In this document: positions 46,101 through 56,596 of the stretch, piece by piece
How the letters are laid out: every line of letters begins with the position of its first letter
Position numbering within the stretch: position 1 is the first letter of the stretch
Assembly (NCBI GenBank): GCA_009823505.1
Contig: VZQC01003052.1
Coordinates: forward strand, 683,332 to 747,331
Direction of reading: 5' to 3'
DNA from: Rhizomys pruinosus
Lineage: Eukaryota; Chordata; Mammalia; Rodentia; Spalacidae
Length of the DNA stretch: 64,000 nucleotides
The notes under the pieces: model-generated
The model's database searches: none
Seen by the model: only the letters and a program-made list of their open reading frames with translations
What the model was told of the DNA's origin: nothing
Translations under genes and position numbers: made by a program

Positions 46101-46229
46101 GAAAGAAAGAAAGACTCCTTCTCAACACGACCTGCTTCTGGGTTGGGGTTTAGTATGTAGTAGAGCAGTTCCCTTACTGCCATCTATTGAAAGTCAGCCC
46201 TCCACACAAGGGTTTGTCTCTCTCCTGTC

Positions 46230-47040
46230 TAGTCTAGATCCACGGTGGGCAGTGGCCACATCAGTCTCCTCCCCTCCAATCCCCACTTCACTGCCCTCTT
46301 CCCATCGGGCAGGTGTTGTTGGAACTGGGGGGTGGGTCTGTTCACTGTGCATGCGTGTATCATTCCGGGTTCCCGCTCTTTCCTTCCTTCCACAGCGGGA
46401 GGTCAGTCATTCAGCTGGACACTGTCATCCTGATGTGGACTGTAGTGCCGGCAGCTTCGCTTCCTCATCCCCCCAATTGGGTGTACCCTCGCCCACTCCG
46501 CCCCTCAGCTGAACCAGGATGGTGCATCGAGGGTCTCACGCACGTGGCTGCTCCACTTGCCTGTCCCATGTCGCAGCATGATTCACGCCCCTCGTGTTGG
46601 GGGTAGGGGGGAGACAAGGGGCATCCCACCATCCGGGCAGGATCTCTCCGAGCCCACCTCCTCCCCACCCCACAGGAGGGTTTTGCTTCCCTCTGGGCCT
46701 GGGACTACAGCGTTCAGGGGAGGTTGGCGGTGTCTGTTGGATGATCCTCATGGCCCCTCGTGGCCCCTTGCTGCAGCCTCCTTTTCCCGGAGGAGGTGCA
46801 TCGTGGGGATCCTCTCATCATTTTCCCCCCTCTCCTCTCCCTTTCTCTAAGGGAAGAGGTCGACCAGCACTCCCCACTCTGCCTCGCGCCTCCTTCCTTT
46901 CTCCAAGACCAGCCGGTCGACCAGTTGTTCCCGTCGGACTTTTCTTCTGTTCAGTGTTCCGGGAGGGGAGGTCGACCAGTTATCAGCACAGGACTCTGCA
47001 GGTCGGTGTGTTTCACTGAGGTTGACCAGTTGTCCTACTC
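46230..47040. other. GC-rich island-like stretch, no gene identified
   Basis: GC and CpG content jump against the neighbours. Several frames are open, but none has a recognisable domain. Its last part holds four GGT(C/T)GACCAG motifs (46867, 46917, 46971, 47022). It could be a decayed CpG island, an LTR or an old tandem repeat. Confidence 0.4.
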
Positions 47041-47048
47041 TCCCTTGT
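46858..47048 (+). repeat. Degenerate ~55-bp tandem repeat with GGTCGACCAG starts
   Basis: GGTCGACCAG or GGTTGACCAG recurs four times at roughly 50-57 base spacing, the later copies continuing AGTTGT or AGTTAT. Bodies between motifs are poorly conserved. Confidence 0.5.
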
Positions 47049-47530
47049 CCAGAGATAACAATTTTTGCATGGGATATAAGAGGAGACTGGTCCTTTTCAT
47101 ACTTCTGCCTACAAAAAGAAAATTTTTATTATTTTATTTCATTTTATTTATTTTATTATTTTATTATTTATTTATTTTTATTTTGTTTATTTTATTATAT
47201 TGTTATTTTTAATTTTGTTCTTTTATCGTTTTTATTGCTTTTTTATTTTAATTTTTTATTATTTTTAATTTAATTTTATTTTTTATTTTATTTTATTTTA
47301 TTCTTTTATTTTTTATTGTTTTCATTTTTTTATTTTATTGTTATTTTTTATTTTGTTTTGTTTATTATCATTTTTAATTTTTGTATTACTTTTTAATTTA
47401 ATTTAATTTTTTATTTTAAATTTTTTTATTTTTTATTATTTTGTCCAGAGATAACTGTATTTGCCTGGGATATGAGGGAGGTGGTCCTTTTCATACTTGC
47501 TACATATGAAACAAAATTTTTTATTATTTT
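47042..47530 (+). repeat. Direct duplication flanking a TTTTA-rich tract
   Basis: TGTCCAGAGATAAC...GGGATAT(A/G)AG...TGGTCCTTTTCATACTT occurs at 47048-47105 and again at 47441-47500, each followed by an AAATTTTTTATTATTTTAT-like run. Confidence 0.85.
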
Positions 47531-47950
47531 TTATATTAAATTATTTTATTTTTTAGATTTTTAATTTAATTTATTTATTTTAAGTTTTATTTTTTATTTT
47601 ATTTTATTTATTTAATTATTTATTTTATTTTTTATTTTTATTTTTTCTAATTTTATTTTATTTTTATTTTTTATCTTATCTTATTCTATTTTATCTTATT
47701 TTAGGTTTAGTGTTTTGTTTTTATTTTATCATTCTTATTTCCCTTTATTTCTTTATTTTATTTTATTTTACTTTTTATTTATTTCATTTATTATTTATTT
47801 TTTTATCTGTTCTTGTTTTTTCTTTTATTTTTATTTTTTATCTTATCTTATTCTATTTTATCCTATTTTATCTTTATTGTTTTGTTTTTTATTTTCTCGT
47901 TCTTTTTTCTCTTCTTTTCTTTTCTTTTTTTGCCTGTAGCTCTCACCTTT
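47118..47950 (+). repeat. (TTTTA)n-type low-complexity tract
   Basis: Almost only T and A on the + strand, dominated by TTTTA/TTTAT words, about 0.8 kb, interrupted by the second copy of the unique segment at 47441-47500. Confidence 0.95.
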
Positions 47951-48244
47951 TTTAAATATTTTATCTCTCTCATTCTTTTCTTTTTTATGACTTCTTACAT
48001 TATCTAGCCCACTAGTTTTCCCTCGTTATCTTATCTCCGGCTTAATTTCTAGTATATCTCTTTTCTTTTGCTTTTGTGTCCAGTTTTTATTTTATCTTTA
48101 TTATTCGATGATTCTGTTGTTTCATTTCTTATTTTACTATTCTTTATCTTTTTAAAATCTTTTTTGTCTTTGCTGTGTTGTCTTATCTACTTCACGTTTT
48201 CTGGTTTCTCAGTTCATCTCCTGTCTAGTTTGTTTGTTTGTTTG

Positions 48245-48375
48245 TTTTGTTTTTTGAGATAGGGTTTCCCTGTAGCCCCAGATGACCTAGAACTGATTCC
48301 ATAGACCAGGCGGGCCTTGAACTCACAAAGATCCGCCTGCCTCTGCCTCCCAAGTGCTAGGATTAAATGGGTCCG
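48245..48375 (-). mobile_element. B1 SINE
   Basis: TTTTTTGAGATAGGGTTTCCC through CTCCCAAGTGCTAGGATTAAA, reversed B1, inserted in the T-rich tract. Confidence 0.93.
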
Positions 48376-48715
48376 GCTATCTCCTGTCTACCTTATCTCT
48401 TTGTCTTCTCATCTTATTTAATTTGGTATATTATCTTTTATCTATTCAATTTCCTTTTATCTCATTTCATTCTCATTATTTTTCTCTCATCTTATTAGAC
48501 TTATATTATTATTCATTTCATCGTATTAATTTATCTTATCTTGATTCTTTATTCTTTTTATCTTTTTTTTCTTTTCTTCCTTTTTTCTTTTTTTTACTGG
48601 CTTATGGGTCTCATGTTCCCTTTTATTCTTTCTTTTTTATTTTTTTATCTGTTTAGTTTATCTTTTATCTTTGCCTATTATTAATTCCTTTATCTTATCT
48701 CTGGTACTTTTTTTC

Positions 48716-48818
48716 ATCTTTTTGATACAGGGTCTCCCTATAGCCCCAGCTGGCTTGGAACTCACTCTGTGGACGAGGCTGGCCTTGAACTCACAGAGAT
48801 CTGCCTGCCTCTGCCTCA
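48716..48818 (-). mobile_element. Partial B1 SINE
   Basis: GATACAGGGTCTCCCTATAG to CTGCCTCTGCCTC; the B1 head is missing. Confidence 0.88.
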
Positions 48819-49404
48819 TCTCTGATACTTTTTTATGGCTTCTTAAGTTATCTAGCCTGTTTCTTTTCCCTTAGAATCTTCTTTTCTTATGGCTCGAGAG
48901 TTTTCTAATAGATCTCGCCTTTCCTTTTGTCTCTAGTCTTTGTCTTCTTATCCTTAGTCTTTCTTGTCTTTATTTTTTATTTTATATCTTTGCTGAAGTG
49001 TCTTGTCTGCCTTTATCTCTGTTTTCTTCACCTTTCTAGTTTCTCACAGGGTGTGCTATCTTATCTTTTTATCTTCTAATCTTTCTATTTTTTAAGCATC
49101 ATCTTATCTTTTATCTTTGCTGTTCCCTTTTAATTTTCTCGTCCCTTTTTATGACTTCTTCTTATTTTAGCTCACTTTTTGCATTCTATCTAATTTTATA
49201 TTGTATACCGCACCTGGCTATCTTATTTTACGTTCTATTTTTTGTTCTTATTTTATTATTTTCTTTTCCCCTGGTGTATTTTTTCTTATCTTATCTCTGG
49301 CCTGTTTTCCCTTAGATCTCTCTTTTCCTTTTATCTGGAGTTTTTATCTTATCCTTAGTACTTAGTATTATATACATTTATTACTATTATTATTATTATT
49401 ATTT

Positions 49405-49510
49405 TAATCTTTTTGACACAGGGTCTCCCTATATAGTTAGTCCAGACTGGCCTGCCTGGAACTCACTCTATATATTAGGCTGGCCTTGAACTCACAGAGA
49501 TCCGCCTCTT
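49405..49510 (-). mobile_element. Partial B1 SINE
   Basis: GACACAGGGTCTCCCTATAT to AGAGATCCGCCTC, with a small duplication around GTCCAGACTGGCCTGCCTGG. Confidence 0.85.
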
Positions 49511-49689
49511 ACCTTATTTTCATTTTTATTTATATTATCTCATCTTTTACTACACCCTTTCCCTTTTCTCAGCTTTCTTTTTATGTTTAGGTTATTTATT
49601 TATTTATTCATTCATTCATTTATTTGTATTTTGAAGTAGCAAGCACCTTGGTTGACACTTTTATTTTCTTTTTTTGACAGAGGACTGGC

Positions 49690-49789
49690 ATGCGGAGTTC
49701 CCCAACCAACAGCCAGACACTCGGATCAGAGGATGGACAACTTTCTCTCCTTTAGTCCAAAGTTTTGGTAATTTCTTTATTCCATCTTT

Positions 49790-49836
<47 letters not shown>

Positions 49837-49945
49837 GAGACTGAGACTCCCCATCATTTTTGCCCCCTCCCCATAGTAACAGTAACCTTAAGCTAACTTT
49901 GGTATTTATTCACAGACCTAAACTGGAAGGCTGAAAGATGTCATG
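49690..49945 (+). repeat. Local block, copy A (with (TC)n)
   Basis: GGACAACTTTCTC...TTTAGTCCAAAGTTTTGG, then (TC)n at 49794-49833, then AGACTCCCCATC..., and CTAACTTTGGTATTTATTCA. Parts recur at 51883-52250 and 52440-52675. Confidence 0.75.
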
Positions 49946-50404
49946 TATTTATTTATTCCTTAAGGAATTGTTTGCAGGCTCTTCCTTGGAAAGCCCAAAC
50001 AAGTGTCTTCAGTTTTGCCCTTGTGCTCCACATTGGGTGGGGTCTGCTCTTCCGGTGGTCACGAAATGCTGGTAAGCACCGCGTCCTGTCTTGATCTTCC
50101 TGTACTGGACGTCTCAGCAGGCCCCATCTGGCACTGAAGGGTTGGAGCGTTCTTGGAGAGACATGAGTCTTCAGTACATATTGGAAAGTGGAAAAGATGT
50201 GTTTCATTGTCTTTGAAGGATGGCAAATGCAGTGGCAAGGACAGGGTAGCTGCACTTGCCAGTAAGAATAGAGGACAGGCAAAACAATGGTGCTTTTTTG
50301 TTTTGTTTGTTTGTTTTTATTATTTTTTACACATTTCACTATTTTTTCACTTTTTTAACTTATTTTCTTCTTTTATCTTTCATGTTTGCTGATGGGTCAT
50401 TTCT

Positions 50405-50540
50405 ATTTTTTTTTTTTGGTGGGGGTGTTTTCGATACAGGGTTGCTCTGTAGCCCTGTAGCTCCAATTGTCCTGGAACTCGCTCTGCAGACCAGGCTGGC
50501 CTTGAATTCACAAAGATCTGCCTGCCTGTGCCTTGCCTTT
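50405..50540 (-). mobile_element. B1 SINE
   Basis: GATACAGGGTTGCTCTGTAGC to AAAGATCTGCCTGCCTGTGCC, with a small duplication GTAGCCCTGTAGC. Confidence 0.9.
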
Positions 50541-50846
50541 ATCTTTTCTAATCTAACTTCTTATCTCGAGTTTTATTATGGATAAGTAATAAAGATATTA
50601 ATTAAAAATGAATTCCTATCTTTTTTCTAATCTCTCATCTCCTGTCAGCCTTTTATCTTATCTTTTGCCCTCTTATCATTTTTGTCTTAGGCTTCTCCCT
50701 TTATTATAGTATCTTATCTTTTATCTTAGCCAATGCATCTTTTCTTATCTCTTTATGATTTCATTCTCATCTCTTTTTCTTTCAGTTCTTATTGTTTCAT
50801 CTCACCTTTTATCCTATTTTCATTTTTCCTTATTATCTTTTCTTTT

Positions 50847-51082
50847 TTAATTTTATTTATTTTTTATGTGTATGAATGCACTGTCTGCATGTAGGTTTGT
50901 GCACTTGAGTCGTTCAATGCCGCGGAGGTCAGAAGAGGGTGTCAGATTCCCCTGGAACTGGAGTTCTCCTGGAATTGGAGTTACAGACAGTTCTCAGCAG
51001 CCATATGGGTGCTGGGGATCAAACCCGGGTCCTCTGCAAGAGCAGTTGGCGCTCTTAACTGCTAGGGTATCTCTCCAGCCCC
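50847..51082 (-). mobile_element. B2 SINE (duplication-bearing subfamily)
   Basis: Reversed B2, from the TTTTATGTGTATGAATGCAC tail side to CTCTCCAGCCCC. It keeps the doubled GGAACTGGAGTT / GGAATTGGAGTT. Confidence 0.95.
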
Positions 51083-51189
51083 AGTATCTTTTCTTATGGT
51101 ATATTTTCTATTATATCTTCTATTCTTTTATGTCCTCTTGAGGTGTTTTTTTGTTTGTTTGTTTGTTTGCTTGCTTGGTTTTTGGTTGT

Positions 51190-51290
51190 TTTTGTTTTTA
51201 AGACAGGGGCTCTGTATAATCCCAGCTGGCCAGGAACTCACTCTGCAAGAGCAGTCAGCGCTCTTAACTGCTGAGCCATCTCTCCATATA
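51190..51290 (-). mobile_element. B1/B2 chimera
   Basis: GACAGGGGCTCTG...CAGCTGGCCAGGAACTCA is reversed B1, then at CTCTGCAAGAGCAG it becomes the reversed head of a B2 ending CATCTCTCCATA. The junction lies in the shared word CTCTG (51241-51245). Confidence 0.85.
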
Positions 51291-51454
51291 CTTAGTATTG
51301 ATTAATTCTCAGGAATCTCCATTTTTATATGTAGCTATTACCCATTTTGCTCACTTTCTATTAATTTTTACCCTCCCTTTTTTCCCTTTTGATCTTAAGT
51401 TTATCCTGTTATCCTTTATTACTATTTAGTATGTTATCTCATGTTTTTGTTTTG

Positions 51455-51590
51455 TTTTGTCTTTATGAGGCAGGGTCTTCCTGGAACTCTGGCTGTCCTG
51501 GAACTTGCTCTGTAGACCAGGCTGGCCCTGAACTCACAGAGATCCTCCTACCACTGCCTCCCAAGTGCTAGGATTAAAGGCGTTCACCTT
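51455..51590 (-). mobile_element. B1 SINE
   Basis: GAGGCAGGGTCTTCCTGGAAC to CTAGGATTAAAGGCGTTCACC. Confidence 0.9.
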
Positions 51591-51879
51591 TAATCTATTT
51601 ATTATTGTTCTTTATCTCTTATTAATTTATTGGACTTCACATCTGTGTTTTTTTATCTTATTGTCTCTGTGTTTTATTATTATTTCGCTTCTTTAGGGCT
51701 TTCATCTTGTCTATCCTATCTTGTTTTCATTTTTACTTTTATTATCAGTGTATGTATCCTCTTATCTCTTAATATTGCTTTCCCGATCTATTAGTTTACT
51801 TCTTTTTATGATTATATTTTGCTATTATTTGTATTTCTGGCCTACTCTCATTTCTAATTTTTTACATTTATTTGATTGT

Positions 51880-51882
<3 letters not shown>

Positions 51883-51963
<81 letters not shown>
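51883..51963 (+). repeat. (TC)n microsatellite
   Basis: About 40 perfect TC units. Confidence 0.98.
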
Positions 51964-51964
<1 letters not shown>

Positions 51965-52015
51965 ACTCAGACTCCTTGTGATTATCCACCCCTTGCCCAC
52001 AGAGACACACCAGGT

Positions 52016-52187
52016 AGTATTTTTTTTTTTTTGGTCTTTTTGGTCTTTTTGAGACAGGGTCTTTCTGGAGCCCCAGCTGTCCTGAAACTCACTCTGTAGA
52101 CCAGGCTGCCTTTGAACTCACAAAGATCCGACTGCCTCTGCCTCCAAAATGCTAGGATTAAAGGTGTGTGCCACCATGCCCAGCCAG
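52016..52187 (-). mobile_element. B1 SINE
   Basis: T-run, GAGACAGGGTCTTTCTGGAGC, and the GTGTGTGCCACCATGCCCAGCC head; nearly complete reversed B1. Confidence 0.93.
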
Positions 52188-52312
52188 GAAATCTTATCTT
52201 AACCCTAACTTTGGCATTTATTCATTCACAGACATAAAACAGAAGGCTAAACTAAATAAACAGGTCTATCTACATAGACCTGCCTCCGGATATTACTGTT
52301 GTTATTAACCCT

Positions 52313-52375
52313 TGATGTTGTTGTTGTTGTTGATGATGATGATGATGATGATGATTGATTGATTTATGATTGATT
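52313..52375 (+). repeat. (GTT)n(GAT)n compound microsatellite
   Basis: Five GTT-type then seven GAT-type triplets followed by TGATTGATTGATTTATGATTGATTA. Confidence 0.93.
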
Positions 52376-52439
52376 AATACTTCAAGACTCTCTTTGCTTC
52401 ATCATTTTCTTCCCAGGGTATCCGCATGCCAATCCCCCA

Positions 52440-52535
52440 CCCATCCAACGTTCTTACAATCAGAGCCCCACCAAGCCAACCAGAGATCAGAAGAGGGACA
52501 ACTTTCCTTTAGTCCAACGTTTTGGTATTTTTTTT

Positions 52536-52592
<57 letters not shown>

Positions 52593-52675
52593 TGTCCCTC
52601 CCTCCCTAACCCTAACCCTAACCCTAACCCTAACCCTAGTCTCTGTCCTCCTGCCACCAACCCCAGACTTTGTTA
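52440..52675 (+). repeat. Local block, copy C (carries telomeric tract)
   Basis: GGGACAACTTTCCTTTAGTCC and AACGTTTTGGTATT match copy A, followed by (TC)n at 52539-52589 and then, uniquely, telomere repeats. Confidence 0.75.
52604..52638 (+). repeat. Interstitial telomeric sequence (CCCTAA)5
   Basis: Five perfect CCCTAA hexamers plus a partial one, immediately after (TC)n and CCCTCCCTCC. Absent at the matching place in copies A and B of the local block. Confidence 0.97.
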
Positions 52676-53570
52676 GTTCACTTCATTGTTGATTTACTTT
52701 CTTTCCTTTCTATCCATGCAGGGGCTATCTCCAAACAAAGCCCCATGGGCTCAGAACTCTTGGCGTCAAGGATGACACCACAAAGAGCTGCAGTCTGGTG
52801 CTTGCTGCTGAAACCGAATTTAATTTGTATCACTCTGCGTGACACAGTGGGAATATACAACGATGTGGGGGGGGTCCCTCACCCTTGCCCTTTTCCAGTG
52901 TACTCAATAAATAATTGTTGTTGCTTGAACAGCACCTTGCCTCGGGGTCAGGGGTGGGTAGGGGCAACCACACTCCTGGTCAACACCCTCCATTGTGTGT
53001 GCATGTGTGTTAGTCACACAATTCCTTTTGGTTTGTTCTTTTGGACACATCACAATCTTTTCCTAGTTTTCTGTTGTTTTGGTCATTATATGGGTGTCCT
53101 TTTCTTTACATTCACACTCTTCCTCTCAACCCAGGATGAATGGAGGGTCTTCCTCCTCCTCTGTGGGCTTCAGACAGACTCATGATGATGACCACCTAGC
53201 CACCCTGCAACCTGCAGTCCCCCTCTCCCCCAACTCTCACCATCAATCACTCTCCCTCTTCCTGTCCTGCACAGGGTAAATCCCTCTACTCCTTCAGAAT
53301 ACATGACTGCTATTAACACTCTTGTAGTTCTGGTGCCTTATCAGAAACTACCCATCTCTTCTTCCCGGGTCCCTGATCACCACCGTGATGCGCTCAGGAA
53401 GGCATGTCCCCCCACCCCCACTTCTGGCATTCTGTAAGTGCATGGCTGGTCACTTTTCTGTGAATTTCTGGGTGGGCCCATCCACCTATAAATTCTAGAT
53501 ATCCCCAAATGCTGACTGACACCCAACCTCCTTTCCATAGGGAAGCCTATGTGCCTCTCTCTTTCTTAGC
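52640..53570. other. Unassigned moderately GC-rich sequence
   Basis: No SINE body. ACTCAATAAATAATTG near 52902 after a GGGGGGGGTCC run could be the R region of an LTR, but no matching partner was found. A 171-codon frame at 52670-53185 has no recognisable domain. Confidence 0.4.
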
Positions 53571-53571
53571 A

Positions 53572-53619
53572 GATACTACTACTACTACTACTACTAATAA
53601 TAATAATAATAATAATAAA
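53572..53619 (+). repeat. (TAC)n(TAA)n microsatellite
   Basis: Seven TAC-type then seven TAA-type triplets directly before a B2. Confidence 0.93.
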
Positions 53620-53620
53620 T

Positions 53621-53878
53621 GGGGGCTTGAGAGATAGCCTAGCGCTTAAGAGCACCGACTGCTCTTGCAGCGGACCCGGGTTAGATCCCCAGCACCCACA
53701 TGGCTGCTAAGAACCGTTTGTAACACCAATTCCAAAACTCCAGTTCTAGGGGAATCCGATGCCCACTTCTGACCTCCACGGCATTGCACGACACGAGTAT
53801 ACAAACCTACAAGCAGACAGTACACTCATACACATACAAAAATAAATAAAATTAAATAATAATAATAATAATAATAAA
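53621..53878 (+). mobile_element. B2 SINE, plus strand
   Basis: GGGGGCTTGAGAGATAGCCT head, GGGTTAGATCCCCAGC B-box region, then ...AACACCAATTCCAAAACTCC, and a tail ending in (AAT)n. Confidence 0.93.
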
Positions 53879-53879
53879 G

Positions 53880-54190
53880 CTCTCTGTTGAATGAAGGTTG
53901 GGTTCCGTTTCTATTTCTTTATATCACAGTTTATTGATTGCCTGCACCTGTGTAAAGAAGGCAGGCAGGCATGTAAGGCAGGCAGGTAGGGCTGGCAGGG
54001 CCGGCAGGCACCAGAGTCAAGCAAGGAGTCAACCAAGCAATGCCTGTGGAGAAGAGAGGAGGGCGTTGGGCTTCCCCTGGAACTGGAGCACCAAAGGTCC
54101 CTGCTTAGATGTAAGGAATTTATATGCCACACATACAAATGGTAGTTGACTGTGTGAGAAGGGGGAGTTGAAATAAATCCCATGCCAAAG
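53880..54190. other. Unassigned, with a (GGCA)-type short repeat and a B2-like scrap
   Basis: GGCAGGCAGGCATG...GGCAGGCAGG repeats lie at 53960-54010. AGAAGAGAGGAGG...CCCCTGGAACTGGAG at 54050-54085 looks like a B2 scrap on the minus strand. Confidence 0.45.
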
Positions 54191-54194
54191 GGGG

Positions 54195-54196
<2 letters not shown>

Positions 54197-54247
<51 letters not shown>
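54197..54247 (+). repeat. (GA)n microsatellite
   Basis: About 24 GA units. Confidence 0.97.
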
Positions 54248-54250
<3 letters not shown>

Positions 54251-54407
54251 GAACTTAAATTTCTGCACAGCCAAGAAAGAAACATGTCAACAGATTACCT
54301 TGACAAGATATGAGAAATTCTGGAGGCTAATAACTACAACAAAGAGAGAGGCAGGCTAAAGAATTGAATGCAAGGTTTTCGAAAATTGTTTAGAAATGGC
54401 AGAGGGA

Positions 54408-54545
54408 AGCTGGGAATGGGGGCACACGCCTTTAATCCTAGCAGAGGCAGGCGGATCTTTGTGATTTCAAGGCCAGCCTGGTCTACAGAGTGAGTTCCAA
54501 GGCAGCTGGGGCTACAGGGAGATCCTGTCTCAAAAAGGCCCAAAC
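54408..54545 (+). mobile_element. B1 SINE
   Basis: GCTGGGAATGGGGGCACACG to CCTGTCTCAAAAAGG; about 10 bases are missing between CCTAGCA and GAGGCAGG. Confidence 0.92.
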
Positions 54546-54833
54546 AAAGAAACAAACAAAATGGCAGAGATTGCACTTGTTTGTTTTTGTTTTGAGCCAG
54601 GCTATCCGGAATCAGGTTCTTCTCTGAGGTTATCCATAATTGGGCTCCTCTGCAGGCTAGCAGGAATCAGGCTGTCTTGCTCCTCCCCTGCCTGTCCCCA
54701 AACAGACATTTTCCTCCACTGTATGCCTAGTTTCGGCGTTAGTGCCCCACAGAGATCCAACTGCCACTGGCCCTGCCTCTCAAGTGAGTACTGGGGTTTT
54801 TTCATTTTTATTATTTTCTATTGTGGGGGAGTC
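54546..54833. other. Unassigned GC-moderate sequence
   Basis: GGAATCAGG-type words recur (54608, 54661) but I see no clear repeat family. Confidence 0.35.
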
Positions 54834-54905
54834 TCTTTGACACGGGGGGTCTCCCTGTAGCCTCAGGTGGCCTGGAACTGGGGTCAGTCCTGTGAAATCC
54901 ATGAG
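54834..54905 (-). mobile_element. B1 fragment
   Basis: GACACGGGGGGTCTCCCTGTAGC to GGCCTGGAACTGG only. Confidence 0.75.
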
Positions 54906-54916
54906 GCTGGTGCTAT

Positions 54917-55238
<322 letters not shown>

Positions 55239-55579
55239 GGCTATTATGAGGAAGAGATTCACTTCTCAAATTCGCCTGAGAAAAGATTTAGGGGACTTAC
55301 AGCCCCTGAGTAGCCCAGGGGTCAGTCCTGGAAAATTACGCTATGTGAAGACATTTTTGTCCTGAAACGGTTGGTTCTAAGTTCAAATACTTTCACTCGG
55401 AAAATCAGAAATCCTTAGTAATTGCACACAATTACCAACAGGTGGCACCGGTTCGCCTTAATATTTTAAGAATGGGTGAGTCTTGTCCTTTCAGTGTGAG
55501 TTTGCTAGGATCTACGAGGCCAAACGTGGGGGGTTTTGTTTGTTTGTTTGCTTGTTTATTTTGTTTTGTTTTGGAGGTG

Positions 55580-55652
55580 AGGTGTCTTTTTGAAACAGGG
55601 TCTCCCTGTTATTCCAGCTGGCCTAGAACTTACTATGGAGACCAGGTGACTT
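55580..55652 (-). mobile_element. B1 fragment
   Basis: GAAACAGGGTCTCCCTGTTAT to GGAGACCAGG. Confidence 0.8.
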
Positions 55653-55687
55653 TGTTTTTTTGTTTGATTCTTCTTATTATTATTGGT

Positions 55688-55762
55688 ATTTTTGAGAAAG
55701 GGTTTCCCTTTATTCCTAGCTGGCCTGGAACTCGCTCTGTAGACCAAGGCCTGGTGGCTGAA
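55688..55762 (-). mobile_element. B1 fragment
   Basis: GAGAAAGGGTTTCCCTTTATT to CTCTGTAGACCAAGGCCTGG. This second fragment lies close behind the first, in the same direction. Confidence 0.8.
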
Positions 55763-56329
55763 ACTGCATTTCTTTGTTTGTTCATTTGTTTGTTTATTTG
55801 TTTGTTTGTTTGTTTGGGCTTGTTATGGTGTAATAGGGTCATTTCACCAGAGAAGACCACTGGTGCAGACACAAAAGGAAACAGATGGAAAAAGGCTTTA
55901 GTTAGTCAGTTGCAGATGACTGTACATCAATATTAAGTCCAGGATATATAGGTAACTCCGAGTTATAGTCGAGAGATGTTTCTGTAGGAAAAACCCTATC
56001 CAGGGGGTGAAAAGTAAAGTGCAGAAGTCATTGGGGGGGTGAATGAGTTAGTTTCTAAGCCACGGGCGTCCACCCCCTCCCCCCCCCCCGCCACACCACA
56101 CATACATACGTTTTATTGTTGGGTCGGTGTCTGACCTCCCTGATTCTCACCTACTTCTGGCCCGGTTTTCAGTTGATTAAAAAAAATATTTTCACTACAT
56201 TTTACGTATGGGCAGCTACGCACATGAGGATATTGCTTTTTTTGTTGTATTATCTTTTTTATTGTTTTGGTTTGTTTTGTTTTCTGTAAGCCAGCTTGCC
56301 TGGAACTCCTCTGATGTTTAACCAGGATG
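55763..56329. other. Unassigned sequence with (TTTG)n and C-runs
   Basis: (TTTG)n at 55770-55817 and a C11-type run at 56080-56089. No element recognised with confidence. Confidence 0.35.
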
Positions 56330-56490
56330 GCAAGGTTTAATTGTATAAATTAATATAATCAGATCCACTGATGTCTAAAATAAATACATAAAATAATAAG
56401 CTTTCGCTTTCAATGGTTATTTTCTGCCCTGTTCTTCAGATTTCCTATAGTCTGTGTACCTAGGAGAGATTGTTATCTATCAATTGCCCG
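56330..56490 (+). repeat. Local module, partial diverged copy
   Basis: ATTAATATAATCAGA...TAAATACATAAA, then TTATTTTCTGCCCTGTTCTTCAGATTTC and AGAGATTGTTATCTAT correspond to 57725-57840 and 63690-63805. Confidence 0.65.
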
Positions 56491-56596
56491 GTCAGTAAAT
56501 TCTGGTTATTTTCACACTTTGCTCATATTCAGGTCCCTACTATAACTTGATAAATCCTTGCACTATTTCAACATTTAGTAATAGAAAATTTATAGT

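Larger units (their letters stand above)
47951..51880 (+). repeat. Degenerate TTATC/TTTTC-rich stretch hosting SINEs
   Basis: Between SINE insertions the + strand is persistently T-rich and G-poor, with constant TTATCT, ATCTTTT and TCTTATC words. It looks like an expanded and decayed pentanucleotide array broken up by B1 and B2 insertions. No gene seen. Confidence 0.7.
51870..52250 (+). repeat. Local block, copy B (split by a B1)
   Basis: (TC)n at 51883-51963, then AACTCAGACTCC..., a B1 at 52016-52187, then CTAACTTTGGCATTTATTCA and CACAGACATAAAACAGAAGGC, matching copy A after its (TC)n. Confidence 0.7.

Noticed and set aside
46244..47019. Protein-coding gene in the GC-rich stretch (62-150-codon frames)
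   Set aside because: Overlapping frames in several phases and both strands, low-complexity Pro/Ser/Gly content, no domain and no splice sites that join them.
47022..48874. Series of phenylalanine/tyrosine/leucine-rich membrane-like frames
   Set aside because: Translation of T-rich low-complexity DNA; hydrophobicity follows from composition.
51721..52099. Leucine/serine repeat protein
   Set aside because: Translation of (TC)n.
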